From Gemmatimonadota bacterium (GTDB taxonomy: Bacteria > Latescibacterota > UBA2968 > GCA-2709665): a stretch of DNA of 32,557 nt. Below the pieces are notes generated by a model that saw only the letters and a program-made list of their open reading frames with translations, was not told the origin of the DNA and made no database searches. Shown one piece after another: positions 8,313 to 13,940 of this stretch. How positions within the stretch are numbered: position 1 is the first letter of the stretch; each line of letters starts with the position of its first letter. The DNA lies in contig JAPPFJ010000032.1 of NCBI GenBank assembly GCA_028877215.1, positions 1 to 32,557 on the forward strand, read 5' to 3'. Made by a program: the position numbers and the translations under genes.

Positions 8313-9520
8313 CAGGCGGCCAAGCCCCTGTGAAGGTCCGTTAGAAACTGCCGGACGCGAACCCAGCGAAAGTCCATTCTGCCCACGCCCACCCCCGGTG
8401 TCCATTCCATCAGGCGACTCCGGCTTGTGAGTCGTGCGCGTGCTCCCTTCAGGTGCGACTCTCGTTGGGTTATCGTCGCTCGCAACTGTGGGTCGTCGGC
8501 TATCATGTCGGGGACCAATTCGGCAATCCGTCGAGACCAGTCCTCAATGAAAAGTCTTTGGTGATGTGGAACACGCACACCCCGTCGAGCTACCAATTCC
8601 CAGAGTGGATCCGGATCGAATGGTTGAGCTTCTTCCGCCTCACGGCCCGCCCACTCTGCGAGTCCTGCTCTGAACTCATCGATCCGCTCCTCTTCGTCCG
8701 ACGATAGTTCGACACGCCGGCGTTCCGCGACGACCAGGTTGTAAAGGAGAGGCATGCCCTCTACGTGGAGCGAAAATCGACGTGCCAGTTCGATGGTATC
8801 ACGGATACTCTGAGGTGCACGAAGAGCTTCCGGATCCTTCCAGGAATCTTCCGCGGGTGAATCGGTTCCATTGCTGGCCAGCCACGCCAGAAGCGTGCCG
8901 GTACACGTTTCCTGCAGGCGGCCGAGAAGGAAGTCCGCCTCGTCAGGCGTCAACGCGAAGGATGCCTCCCAGGGAAAGTCGGTCGGCGGCTCCGGCATAC
9001 GCGGATTCCAGTGTGCATCTCGGCTCCAGATCACGCCCGGATCGTCCGCCCGCCCCACGTCGCTGCGACCGTCCAACAGGGTATCGAAGTTCGTGTGATA
9101 CCAACTCTGGCTCTGTTGAGGCCTGAAGATGTCCCATCGAGTGAGTGCACTCCAGTATATGGAACTCGGCAACCGTACAAGCGTATGGCGAGCACGTACG
9201 CCAATGATCCCTTCATTGTCGTCGCTACGCTCCAGCGGAGCGATCAATTCGATCTCCGCCTGTCGCGCGGAACGTTCCACGCCTAAACTCCTGACGCGCC
9301 GGGTCTCCAGCCTCCGGTAGATCCAGGGAATGAACAGCACGTAACGCAGCCGCGTCTGGATATAAGACGTGCCGGGAAAAAGTGCGTCAGAAATCGCGTC
9401 CCGTAGGTTCCCGATCCCCATCTCATCGAGCGTGCCCTGCTCATTGAACAGGTCCAGCACCCGCCGCATTTTGTCCCGGTCGCTTGCCGTCAGGTCGAGC
9501 CAGGTCAACGTCGCAGGCAT
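8312..9520 (-). CDS. DUF6361 family protein, first gene of putative defence operon
   Basis: 402 residues. The N-terminus (LTWLDLTASDRDKMRRVLDL, then GIGNLRDAISDALFPGTSYIQTRLRYVLFIPWIYR) matches my recollection of DUF6361 proteins. No catalytic motif is evident, and the protein looks soluble, mixed alpha/beta and Arg/Glu-rich. The ATG at 9520 is eight bases from AAGGA, which lies in a degenerate copy of the family B repeat (9526-9555). The gene therefore sits directly behind the cassette array. It overlaps the PLD-like gene by one base. A partnership with nuclease and helicase suggests a sensing or scaffold role, which is inference. Confidence 0.8.
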   Translation of the reverse strand: MPATLTWLDLTASDRDKMRRVLDLFNEQGTLDEMGIGNLRDAISDALFPGTSYIQTRLRYVLFIPWIYRRLETRRVRSLGVERSARQAEIELIAPLERSDDNEGIIGVRARHTLVRLPSSIYWSALTRWDIFRPQQSQSWYHTNFDTLLDGRSDVGRADDPGVIWSRDAHWNPRMPEPPTDFPWEASFALTPDEADFLLGRLQETCTGTLLAWLASNGTDSPAEDSWKDPEALRAPQSIRDTIELARRFSLHVEGMPLLYNLVVAERRRVELSSDEEERIDEFRAGLAEWAGREAEEAQPFDPDPLWELVARRGVRVPHHQRLFIEDWSRRIAELVPDMIADDPQLRATITQRESHLKGARARLTSRSRLMEWTPGVGVGRMDFRWVRVRQFLTDLHRGLAA

Positions 9521-9525
9521 TGCGT

Positions 9526-9555
9526 GAGTCCTTGTTCTGATGGATTCCTAGCGGG
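9526..9555 (-). repeat. CRISPR-like repeat, family B, degenerate copy B1
   Basis: Plus-strand GAGTCCTTGTTCTGATGG then ATTCCTAGCGGG. It matches the family B core with a three-base deletion and a changed GTTTCAA end. It holds the stop codon of the upstream 63-residue ORF and the AAGGA that precedes the DUF6361 start. Confidence 0.6.
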
Positions 9556-9739
9556 AACCGCCGGACTGACGACGTCGACGCGCACGTTCAGCATCGGCCT
9601 TTGCCCACAGAGTGAGCTGGGAGAGCGTAGGCACAGGCAGGCCGGCGTTGCGGTAGTCCTGGTCACGGTAAGGTGTCCCGTCCGCATGCCAGCACCGGCC
9701 TGGGCCACCTGTCTGTTTGTCGACGACTCGCTTGGTCAT
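9548..9739 (-). CDS. Small WxxDGTPY-PVP family protein, copy 1 (63 aa)
   Basis: 63 residues, basic, with the shared pattern CWHADGTPYRDQDYRNAGLPVP then QLTLWAK found in four other ORFs of this window. The ATG at 9739 is 11 bases from GGGGA in repeat B2. The stop lies inside repeat B1. I do not recognise the family; the size, charge and tandem copies could fit a small DNA- or RNA-binding or regulatory protein, but nothing in the sequence proves it. Conservation of a frame among diverged paralogues is the main reason to call it a gene. Confidence 0.62.
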   Translation of the reverse strand: MTKRVVDKQTGGPGRCWHADGTPYRDQDYRNAGLPVPTLSQLTLWAKADAERARRRRQSGGSR

Positions 9740-9742
9740 ATT

Positions 9743-9780
9743 GGTTTCAATCCCCGTTCTGATGAAAGATTCCCAGCGAG
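9743..9780 (-). repeat. CRISPR-like repeat, family B, copy B2
   Basis: Plus strand begins GGTTTCAATCCCCGTTCTGA and ends with AGATTCCCAGCGAG. It separates two small paralogous ORFs. Its GGGGA (minus strand) is 11 bases from the ATG at 9739. Confidence 0.75.
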
Positions 9781-9781
9781 C

Positions 9782-9958
9782 TTACTCGGTGTCGTGGCGT
9801 GCTTTCGTCTCATTAATGAGTTGCTCAATCTCTGCCCAGTGGGCGAGCTGCTCGGGCGCGGGCACCGGCATACCCGCCTTTTCGTAGTCAGCCGGCGAGT
9901 AGGGTGTGCCGTCGGGATGCCAGACTTGCATACCAGCGGTGTCTTGTCGATTCCTCAT
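9782..9958 (-). CDS. Small WxxDGTPY-PVP family protein, copy 2 (58 aa)
   Basis: 58 residues: MRNRQDTAGMQVWHPDGTPY then SPADYEKAGMPVP and QLAHWAEIEQL. It is almost identical to the ORF at 10592-10768, differing at few residues, and more distantly similar to those at 9548, 10811 and 12813. It begins 11 bases after the AAGGA of repeat B3 and stops just before repeat B2, so it fills the space between two repeats exactly. Function unknown. The near-identity of two copies, flanking repeats included, shows a recent duplication of a repeat-plus-ORF unit. Confidence 0.66.
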   Translation of the reverse strand: MRNRQDTAGMQVWHPDGTPYSPADYEKAGMPVPAPEQLAHWAEIEQLINETKARHDTE

Positions 9959-9961
9959 ATC

Positions 9962-9999
9962 GGTTTCAATCCTTGTTCTGATGGAAGATTCCCAGCGGG
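9962..9999 (-). repeat. CRISPR-like repeat, family B, copy B3
   Basis: Plus strand begins GGTTTCAATCCTTGTTCTGA, then TGGAAGATTCCCAGCGGG; this is the best match to the family consensus. It encodes the last residues and stop of the ORF at 9966-10136 and the Shine-Dalgarno-like AAGGA of the next ORF. Confidence 0.78.
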
Positions 10000-10136
10000 T
10001 CGTTGCCGTCGGGCTTGAACGTGGACACCATGAGCTTCAGATCCTTCATGGTCCAGTTCCGTTCGCGGACCTCGGAGTCCCTGTGCTTGCCCGTCTTGAA
10101 AACGGGTATGAACCGGCCTATGATTGTCTTAGCCAT
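9966..10136 (-). CDS. Truncated phage protease/scaffold-like N-terminus (56 aa)
   Basis: 56 residues: MAKTIIGRFIPVFKTGKHRD, then ERNWTMKDLKLMVSTFKP. The pattern of a short strand, GKHxDS, then a W/F-T-x-x-DL helix resembles the first 40 residues of Mu-like prophage protease/scaffold (protein I) sequences; this is resemblance from memory, not a search. A normal member is several hundred residues long, so this one is truncated. The C-terminal GIFHQNKD is encoded by repeat B3 and not by the parent gene. The start overlaps the preceding ORF by eight bases. It may be a captured gene fragment. Confidence 0.5.
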   Translation of the reverse strand: MAKTIIGRFIPVFKTGKHRDSEVRERNWTMKDLKLMVSTFKPDGNDPLGIFHQNKD

Positions 10137-10473
10137 GGCGTGTCCCTTCCAGTCGTGACAGAATTGTCTTGGCGATAGGCTTGTGTGTGCGGTAATACTC
10201 ACTTGGGGGTCGTGCCAGCCGTATCCGGTCGGCCCTTGCCGCGTCAAGTTCGTAGTTACCCGTGCCGTTTTTCTTCAACACCGCAGCTCGGAGACTCTGA
10301 GGCAGTGAATTCAAGATACGATCTACGGGCCAGTCCGTACGTGGCCGGTGGCCGTTGTGCCGTACCATAGCATGCAGACGGCTGAGGTAAGCCTGTTCCT
10401 CACCGCGTGACGGCGCGCCATAGGGCACATTGTTGGGGGGCGGCAGGACACGCCAGTGTTTGTCGAATTCCAT
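10129..10473 (-). CDS. Hypothetical protein, 114 aa, in cassette array
   Basis: 114 residues: MEFDKHWRVLPPPNNVPYGA, then a helical, Arg/Lys-rich remainder (SRLHAMVRHNGHRP, DRILNSLPQSLRAAVL). No family recognised. The ATG at 10473 has AGAGG five bases upstream; GTG at 10479 is an alternative. A 23-residue ORF ends right at this start (GTGA overlap), and the phage-like ORF begins inside this gene's end, so three ORFs between repeats B4 and B3 form one translationally coupled cassette. Phage origin is suspected only because of its neighbour. Confidence 0.6.
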   Translation of the reverse strand: MEFDKHWRVLPPPNNVPYGAPSRGEEQAYLSRLHAMVRHNGHRPRTDWPVDRILNSLPQSLRAAVLKKNGTGNYELDAARADRIRLARPPSEYYRTHKPIAKTILSRLEGTRHG

Positions 10474-10475
10474 AG

Positions 10476-10547
10476 TCACCTCTTCTGCTTGTATTTGGCC
10501 TCAAGCGTCTCGAACACCGCCCGCCTAGCGTCATAATGCACGTCCAT
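10476..10547 (-). CDS. Possible 23-aa ORF at head of phage-like cassette
   Basis: ATG at 10547, ending in a TGA that overlaps the start region of the 114-residue gene. The peptide begins MDVHYDARRAVFETLEA and ends KYKQKR. It starts 13 bases after the AAAGA of repeat B4, close to the spacing used by the other cassette ORFs. It may be a leader peptide or the remaining end of a longer gene. Confidence 0.35.
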   Translation of the reverse strand: MDVHYDARRAVFETLEAKYKQKR

Positions 10548-10552
10548 GTCCT

Positions 10553-10590
10553 GGCTTCAATCTTTGCTCTTGTGGAAGATTCCCGGGGAG
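10553..10590 (-). repeat. CRISPR-like repeat, family B, copy B4
   Basis: Plus strand begins GGCTTCAATCTTTGCTCTTG and continues TGGAAGATTCCCGGGGAG; about six changes from the consensus. It separates the phage-like cassette from small-family copy 3. Confidence 0.7.
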
Positions 10591-10591
10591 C

Positions 10592-10768
10592 TTACTCGGT
10601 GTCGTGGCGTGCTTTCATCTCATCAATGAGTTGCTCAATCTCTGCCCAGTGGGCGAGCCGCTCAGGCGTGGGTACCGGCATACCCGCCTTTTCGTAGTCA
10701 GCCGGCGAGTAGGGTGTGCCGTCGGGATGCCAGACCTGCATACCAGCGGTGTCTTGTCGAATCCACAT
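10592..10768 (-). CDS. Small WxxDGTPY-PVP family protein, copy 3 (58 aa)
   Basis: 58 residues, near-identical to copy 2 at 9782-9958: MWIRQDTAGMQVWHPDGTPY, then SPADYEKAGMPVPTPERLAH. The changes relative to copy 2 include R2W, N3I, A38T, Q41R, N51D and T53M (approximate positions). It starts 11 bases after AAGGA of repeat B5 and stops two bases before repeat B4. Differences are mostly substitutions in an intact frame, which favours a translated protein over junk. Function unknown. Confidence 0.66.
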   Translation of the reverse strand: MWIRQDTAGMQVWHPDGTPYSPADYEKAGMPVPTPERLAHWAEIEQLIDEMKARHDTE

Positions 10769-10771
10769 ATC

Positions 10772-10808
10772 TGTTTCAATCCTTGTTCTGATGGAAGATT
10801 CCCAGCGG
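10772..10808 (-). repeat. CRISPR-like repeat, family B, copy B5
   Basis: Plus strand begins TGTTTCAATCCTTGTTCTGA and continues TGGAAGATTCCCAGCGG. It lies between small-family copies 3 and 4, with AAGGA 11 bases from the ATG at 10768. Confidence 0.77.
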
Positions 10809-10810
10809 CA

Positions 10811-11014
10811 TTAGCGGCTATCGCGTTCGGCCTGCCGCCGTTGGTCGTCTTCGGCCCACTGGAGCAGCTGCTTGGCCGTAGGCACGGGCAGTCCCGCGCG
10901 GCGGTATTCTTCCGGTGTGCAGGGCGTACCGTCTTCACGCCACATGCGAGAGATGCCGCCAGACTGTCTGTTCGGGCCTTTGAGGGTTCGAAGCTTGATC
11001 GGTCTCTTGCTCAT
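10811..11014 (-). CDS. Small WxxDGTPY-PVP family protein, copy 4 (67 aa)
   Basis: 67 residues: MSKRPIKLRTLKGPNRQSGG, then MWREDGTPCTPEEYRRAGLP and QLLQWAEDDQRRQAER. It has a basic N-terminal extension compared with copies 2 and 3, and is the intact partner of the interrupted copy at 12813-13016, with which it shares length and most residues. It starts 11 bases after AAAGA of repeat B6. Function unknown; a charged helical C-terminus is visible. Confidence 0.66.
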   Translation of the reverse strand: MSKRPIKLRTLKGPNRQSGGISRMWREDGTPCTPEEYRRAGLPVPTAKQLLQWAEDDQRRQAERDSR

Positions 11015-11017
11015 GCT

Positions 11018-11055
11018 GGTTTAAATCTTTGTTGTGACGGAAGATACTCACAGGG
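11018..11055 (-). repeat. CRISPR-like repeat, family B, copy B6
   Basis: Plus strand begins GGTTTAAATCTTTGTTGTGA then CGGAAGATACTCACAGGG. The copy is diverged, especially at the right end, where it matches copy B9 (CTCACAAGG). It is followed after 24 bases by family A copy A2. Confidence 0.62.
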
Positions 11056-11079
11056 CACTGGCCACTTACCACTGTTTTG

Positions 11080-11116
11080 GTTTCAATCCGCTCCCCCCAC
11101 CGAAGTGAGGGGAGAT
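11080..11116 (-). repeat. CRISPR-like repeat, family A, copy A2
   Basis: Plus strand begins GTTTCAATCCGCTCCCCCCA and contains an inverted repeat with arms CTCCCC and GGGGAG around CAC-CGAA-GTG, the build of a hairpin-forming CRISPR repeat. It is identical to copy A3. Confidence 0.75.
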
Positions 11117-11151
11117 CCTATCGTCCGGAATCTCGATCGCATCGCCACCGT

Positions 11152-11188
11152 GTTTCAATCTACGCCTCAGCACGGGTTGCGACCGTGT
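11152..11188 (-). repeat. Third CRISPR-like repeat type, copy A5
   Basis: Plus strand GTTTCAATCTACGCCTCAG then CACGGGTTGCGACCG. It shares the GTTTCAATC end, but its hairpin resembles type I-C-like repeats (ACGC...GCGAC). It lies 35 bases from the end of A2, the length of an ordinary CRISPR spacer. Confidence 0.45.
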
Positions 11189-11248
11189 GAAGGCAGAGCG
11201 GGATGGCGTGGGCTCGCAACGCCTTTCGGCGTCAAAGATTTCTGCACC

Positions 11249-12391
11249 TTACCGCTTGAAATTGTCCGCGTGGATTGCCGGCGCCAGGTCACTCACGACA
11301 CGCTCGGGGAAGAAATACCCGAAGCGCCGCGTGACCTCGTGCGCGTACTTCTGCCACCTGGCCGGCGTGCGGTAGACCCACCCTTGCAGGTAGGTCCCGA
11401 AATTCTGGTTCGGGTCCCACGATACCGGGCCGTTGTGCTGGATGTACCGGACCGTGTTCCACGCCTCCGGATCCTTTTCGAAAATGTCGAGCAAGTTCCG
11501 GGCGACGTGGTCGTTCAACTCGCGGAGGTAAGCGTTCTCATACAGCCGGTTCTGCCGCACCTGCCACCAGCTGATGAACTGCGGCAGCGTCTGTTTGAAG
11601 CCGGGGATCTGATCCCGGGTCCAACTGCGAAATGCGGTGGCCTGGTCCAGGAGACGTAGCGTGATCCCATCCGGCGCCGTAATCGTAATGGGAACCTGCA
11701 GGCGGCCGTCGTCGACGCGGCGCGGAATCTCGCGCAGGACGTACAGCGACGCCATCTGCGCCAGCGTCTCCTCGAACCATTCTTCCGTGCCATGGCGCGT
11801 CTGATAATACTTCGAGAGCACGTGGCCGTACTCGTGAGCAAACTGGAAGATCATCTGCCAGTCCGACCTGCCCCACGTGTCGAGATAGATCTGGTGATTG
11901 CCGTTACCGGCGCGAGAGAACAGCACGATCGGCCCTTCTCCTCTCTGCGACACTGGGCGGTTGTAGACATCAATGTCGGCATCCAGCGGAAACGTGAAGG
12001 CCTCATCCATGATGTTCCGTGCGACGTCGATGATCGTCTGCACGAACACCGGATGCATGCCCCACGGGTTGGCGTCCTTCACCGTAATCACGGACCGCGG
12101 CTTCTCGTGGTCACGAAAGATCGTGTCCCGCACGGTGACGACGGGACCCTCGATCGTAATCGTGTCGCGCATTGTGACGGTCACGGAATCGCCGCACGTG
12201 GAGGGATCGAAGGACACGCCGCCCGCTTCTCCGAAGTTGTTCGCCAGGATCACGAAATCTGCGAAATCGACCTGGCCGTCGCCGTTGATGTCTCCTGGCA
12301 GCCGTTGCGCCGATGCGTCCTGGCAACACACGACGAATACCGCTGCAGCGATGCAATAGATGCTACTCCTGCTTTCTCCTCCTGATACCAA
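11249..12391 (-). CDS. Secreted gluzincin-type metallopeptidase with dockerin/EF-hand segment
   Basis: 380 residues. A hydrophobic signal (about residues 11-28, IYCIAAAVFVVCCQDASA) is followed by GDINGDGQVDFADFVILANN, a dockerin-type calcium-binding motif. The catalytic part holds FAHEYGHVLSKYY (HExxH at 186-190) and EEWFEETLAQMASLY, whose Glu about 18 residues after the motif is the probable third zinc ligand, as in gluzincins. It is therefore likely an exported zinc peptidase. No ATG exists near the N-terminus: the frame opens at TTG 12391 with a poor ribosome site, so the start is uncertain. It lies within the repeat-punctuated run, downstream of the 104-residue ORF (31-base gap). Substrate unknown. 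Confidence 0.78.
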   Translation of the reverse strand: MVSGGESRSSIYCIAAAVFVVCCQDASAQRLPGDINGDGQVDFADFVILANNFGEAGGVSFDPSTCGDSVTVTMRDTITIEGPVVTVRDTIFRDHEKPRSVITVKDANPWGMHPVFVQTIIDVARNIMDEAFTFPLDADIDVYNRPVSQRGEGPIVLFSRAGNGNHQIYLDTWGRSDWQMIFQFAHEYGHVLSKYYQTRHGTEEWFEETLAQMASLYVLREIPRRVDDGRLQVPITITAPDGITLRLLDQATAFRSWTRDQIPGFKQTLPQFISWWQVRQNRLYENAYLRELNDHVARNLLDIFEKDPEAWNTVRYIQHNGPVSWDPNQNFGTYLQGWVYRTPARWQKYAHEVTRRFGYFFPERVVSDLAPAIHADNFKR

Positions 12392-12421
12392 GTCTTAATC
12401 CCAGTGGAGATTGAGTTCCTC

Positions 12422-12736
12422 CTAACCCTTGGGCGCCTCCTGGTCCCCATTGAGGTCTTTGATCAGATCGGGTTTCCGCAGCGCCTCCTTCGCGCTGGCG
12501 TCGATTCGCTTCCAGTCCAAGCCCAACTCCTCGGCCAGCGCCCGCACGTCCTTCCGCAGGCTGTTGCGGTCCAGGACGCGACGCCGGCAGGCGTCCCACA
12601 GGTAGACCTTCAGGGCGGCCTCGTCCATTTTCTTGAACTTGGCGACGCGCTCACCGATGTTCCCGATAAGCCAGTTGTGGCTCGCCTCCTCCGGATAGAT
12701 GTCGCACTCGACGCAGATGAACTGCAGGAGTTTCAA
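12422..12736 (-). CDS. Hypothetical protein, 104 aa, with start codon inside a repeat
   Basis: About 104 residues: begins (TTG as Met) MKLLQFICVECDIYPEEASH, followed by NWLIGNIGERVAKFKKMDEA and a helical, charged remainder ending GDQEAPKG. No ATG is present in frame; the best start is the TTG of GGATTGAAAC in repeat A3, four bases after GGGGAG. The repeat would then supply both ribosome site and start codon. A CxxC pair near the N-terminus is visible. Upstream frame continuation through the repeats exists but is a by-product of them. Family not recognised. Confidence 0.62.
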   Translation of the reverse strand: MKLLQFICVECDIYPEEASHNWLIGNIGERVAKFKKMDEAALKVYLWDACRRRVLDRNSLRKDVRALAEELGLDWKRIDASAKEALRKPDLIKDLNGDQEAPKG

Positions 12737-12766
12737 TCCGCTCCCCCCACCGAAGTGAGGGGAGAT
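12730..12766 (-). repeat. CRISPR-like repeat, family A, copy A3
   Basis: Identical to A2 over its length, with hairpin arms CTCCCC/GGGGAG. It contains the probable TTG start of the 104-residue ORF. Only eight bases separate it from repeat B7. Confidence 0.75.
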
Positions 12767-12774
12767 CGGAACAG

Positions 12775-12811
12775 GAGTCAATCCTTGTTCTGATTGAAGA
12801 TTACCAGCGGC
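12775..12811 (-). repeat. CRISPR-like repeat, family B, copy B7
   Basis: Plus strand GAGTCAATCCTTGTTCTGA then TTGAAGATTACCAGCGG. The GTTTCAA end is damaged to GAGTCAA. It lies beside A3, giving a B-A double repeat. Confidence 0.68.
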
Positions 12812-12812
12812 A

Positions 12813-13016
12813 TTAGCGGCTGTTGCGTTCGGCCTGCTGCCGCTGGTCGTCTTCGGCCCACTGGAGCAACTGCTTAGCTGTTGGGACGGGCAGTCCGGCA
12901 CGACGGTATTCTTCGGCGGTACAGGGCGTACCGTCCGAACGCCACATTCAAGAGATACCGCCTGACTGTCTGTTGGGACCTTCGATAGGACGAAATTTCT
13001 TGGGTCGTTTGCTCAT
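12813..13016 (-). pseudogene. Small WxxDGTPY-PVP family, copy 5, interrupted by in-frame TGA
   Basis: Same length (204 bases) and alignment as copy 4, starting MSKRPKKFRPIEGPNRQSGG and continuing IS, then TGA at codon 23 (12948-12950) where copy 4 has CGC (Arg). After the stop the frame runs intact to the family's usual end (MWRSDGTPCTAEEYRRAGLP and onward). It starts 11 bases after AAGGA of repeat B8. Either it is a recent pseudogene, or a shorter 44-residue product starts at the ATG immediately after the stop (12947); the conserved core would survive in that product. Confidence 0.68.
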
Positions 13017-13019
13017 ATT

Positions 13020-13056
13020 GGTTTCAATCCTTGTTCTGATGAAAGATACCCAGCGA
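13020..13056 (-). repeat. CRISPR-like repeat, family B, copy B8
   Basis: Plus strand (from 13019) GGTTTCAATCCTTGTTCTGA then TGAAAGATACCCAGCGAG. The AAGGA on the minus strand lies 11 bases from the ATG at 13016. Confidence 0.76.
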
Positions 13057-13140
13057 GCGCCCCCATCGGCGGGCTAGTTGATGCTCAGCGTAAAGTCGAG
13101 AATTCTCGGCGGGGACAAATCGCGTATTGGAACGGCAAGC

Positions 13141-13767
13141 TCATTCTCCCCTACTATGGGCGAGATCAGAACCACATCGGGATCGTAGTTTCCGAATCGC
13201 CGCTTTAAGAGTTGACCAGATTATCCGCAACAAAAAAACGGAGAGCACGACGAACAACACCAGCAAACCGAGAAACGTCCAGGGGTGGTTCAGTGCCAGC
13301 CACAAGCCGCCTACAACGGATATGTCTTCTGTGATTGATGCAGCCCAGTTGGAAAACGGCTCAGGGCTCGTATTGATGGCCGCGCGCGAACCCATCTTGG
13401 TTGCGTGGCTATTCAGGGCCAGGATACCCCCGGCCAGGCCACCAGTCATATCCACGGCCAAGCCGTGATCTCCCGTTGCCCCGAGGGCCATCAGAGCACC
13501 CGCCGGAACGCGAATGAACGTATGGATGGCATCCCAAACCGTGTCGAATGCGGGAATCTTGTCTGCGATGAACTCCACGAGGTACATCAGACCTGCGGTC
13601 CCAAGTACCCAGGGATTCTGGATCGCATCGAGCTGATCGGGTAATTCCACGTATCCTGTTAAACCGGCGAGCCCCAAAGTAAACACGGTCGCATACAGAT
13701 TGATCCCGCTTGCCCAGCCGACCCCGAGCGTCAGCGCGAGTAGACTGGAGATTTCAGCCATATCCAT
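13141..13767 (-). CDS. DUF4126 family membrane protein
   Basis: 208 residues. The N-terminus (LLALTLGVGWASGINLYATV then FTLGLAGLTG), the YLVEFIADKIPAFDTVWDAI segment and the HTFIRVPAGALMALGA segment are characteristic of DUF4126 membrane proteins; about five or six helices are expected. The Lys/Arg-rich C-terminus probably faces the cytoplasm. The ATG at 13767 has GAGG five bases upstream. It is on the same strand as the cassette array and lies between repeats B9 and B8, so it occupies a cassette-like position, although 111 bases separate it from B9. Function of the family is unknown. Confidence 0.85.
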   Translation of the reverse strand: MDMAEISSLLALTLGVGWASGINLYATVFTLGLAGLTGYVELPDQLDAIQNPWVLGTAGLMYLVEFIADKIPAFDTVWDAIHTFIRVPAGALMALGATGDHGLAVDMTGGLAGGILALNSHATKMGSRAAINTSPEPFSNWAASITEDISVVGGLWLALNHPWTFLGLLVLFVVLSVFLLRIIWSTLKAAIRKLRSRCGSDLAHSRGE

Positions 13768-13878
13768 AGTCGCCTCATTTCATCGTGAGATTGGATCAAT
13801 ACCCGGTCCGACCATCACAGGCTGGACCCGAATGTATAGGTTTGAATCCCGCGCAGTGGTACCCGGGTTCTGCCGCAA

Positions 13879-13916
13879 GGTTTCAATCCTTGTTCTGATG
13901 GACGATTCTCACAAGG
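13879..13916 (-). repeat. CRISPR-like repeat, family B, copy B9
   Basis: Plus strand GGTTTCAATCCTTGTTCTGA then TGGACGATTCTCACAAGG. It is followed after 24 bases by family A copy A4, the same arrangement as B6-A2. Confidence 0.72.
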
Positions 13917-13940
13917 CACCGGCTACTGGCCCCTGTTTTG

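Noticed and set aside
11208..11232. Hairpin ACGCC-TTTC-GGCGT beyond the metallopeptidase gene as a terminator
   Set aside because: The stem is only five base pairs and no T-run follows on the minus strand.
10604..11659. Plus-strand open frame of 351 codons across the cassette array
   Set aside because: It runs antisense to several better-supported minus-strand ORFs and through the repeats; its peptides (such as FNPCSDGRFPA) are translations of repeat DNA, and the end is the antisense of the metallopeptidase gene.
12737..12901. Upstream extension of the 104-residue ORF to 12901
   Set aside because: It crosses both repeats and runs out of frame through small-family copy 5; the protein-like part begins only after repeat A3.
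13085..13144. A 19-codon minus-strand ORF overlapping the DUF4126 stop
   Set aside because: Start-stop overlap (ATGA) is suggestive, but the peptide is short and without similarity to anything in the window; chance is likely.
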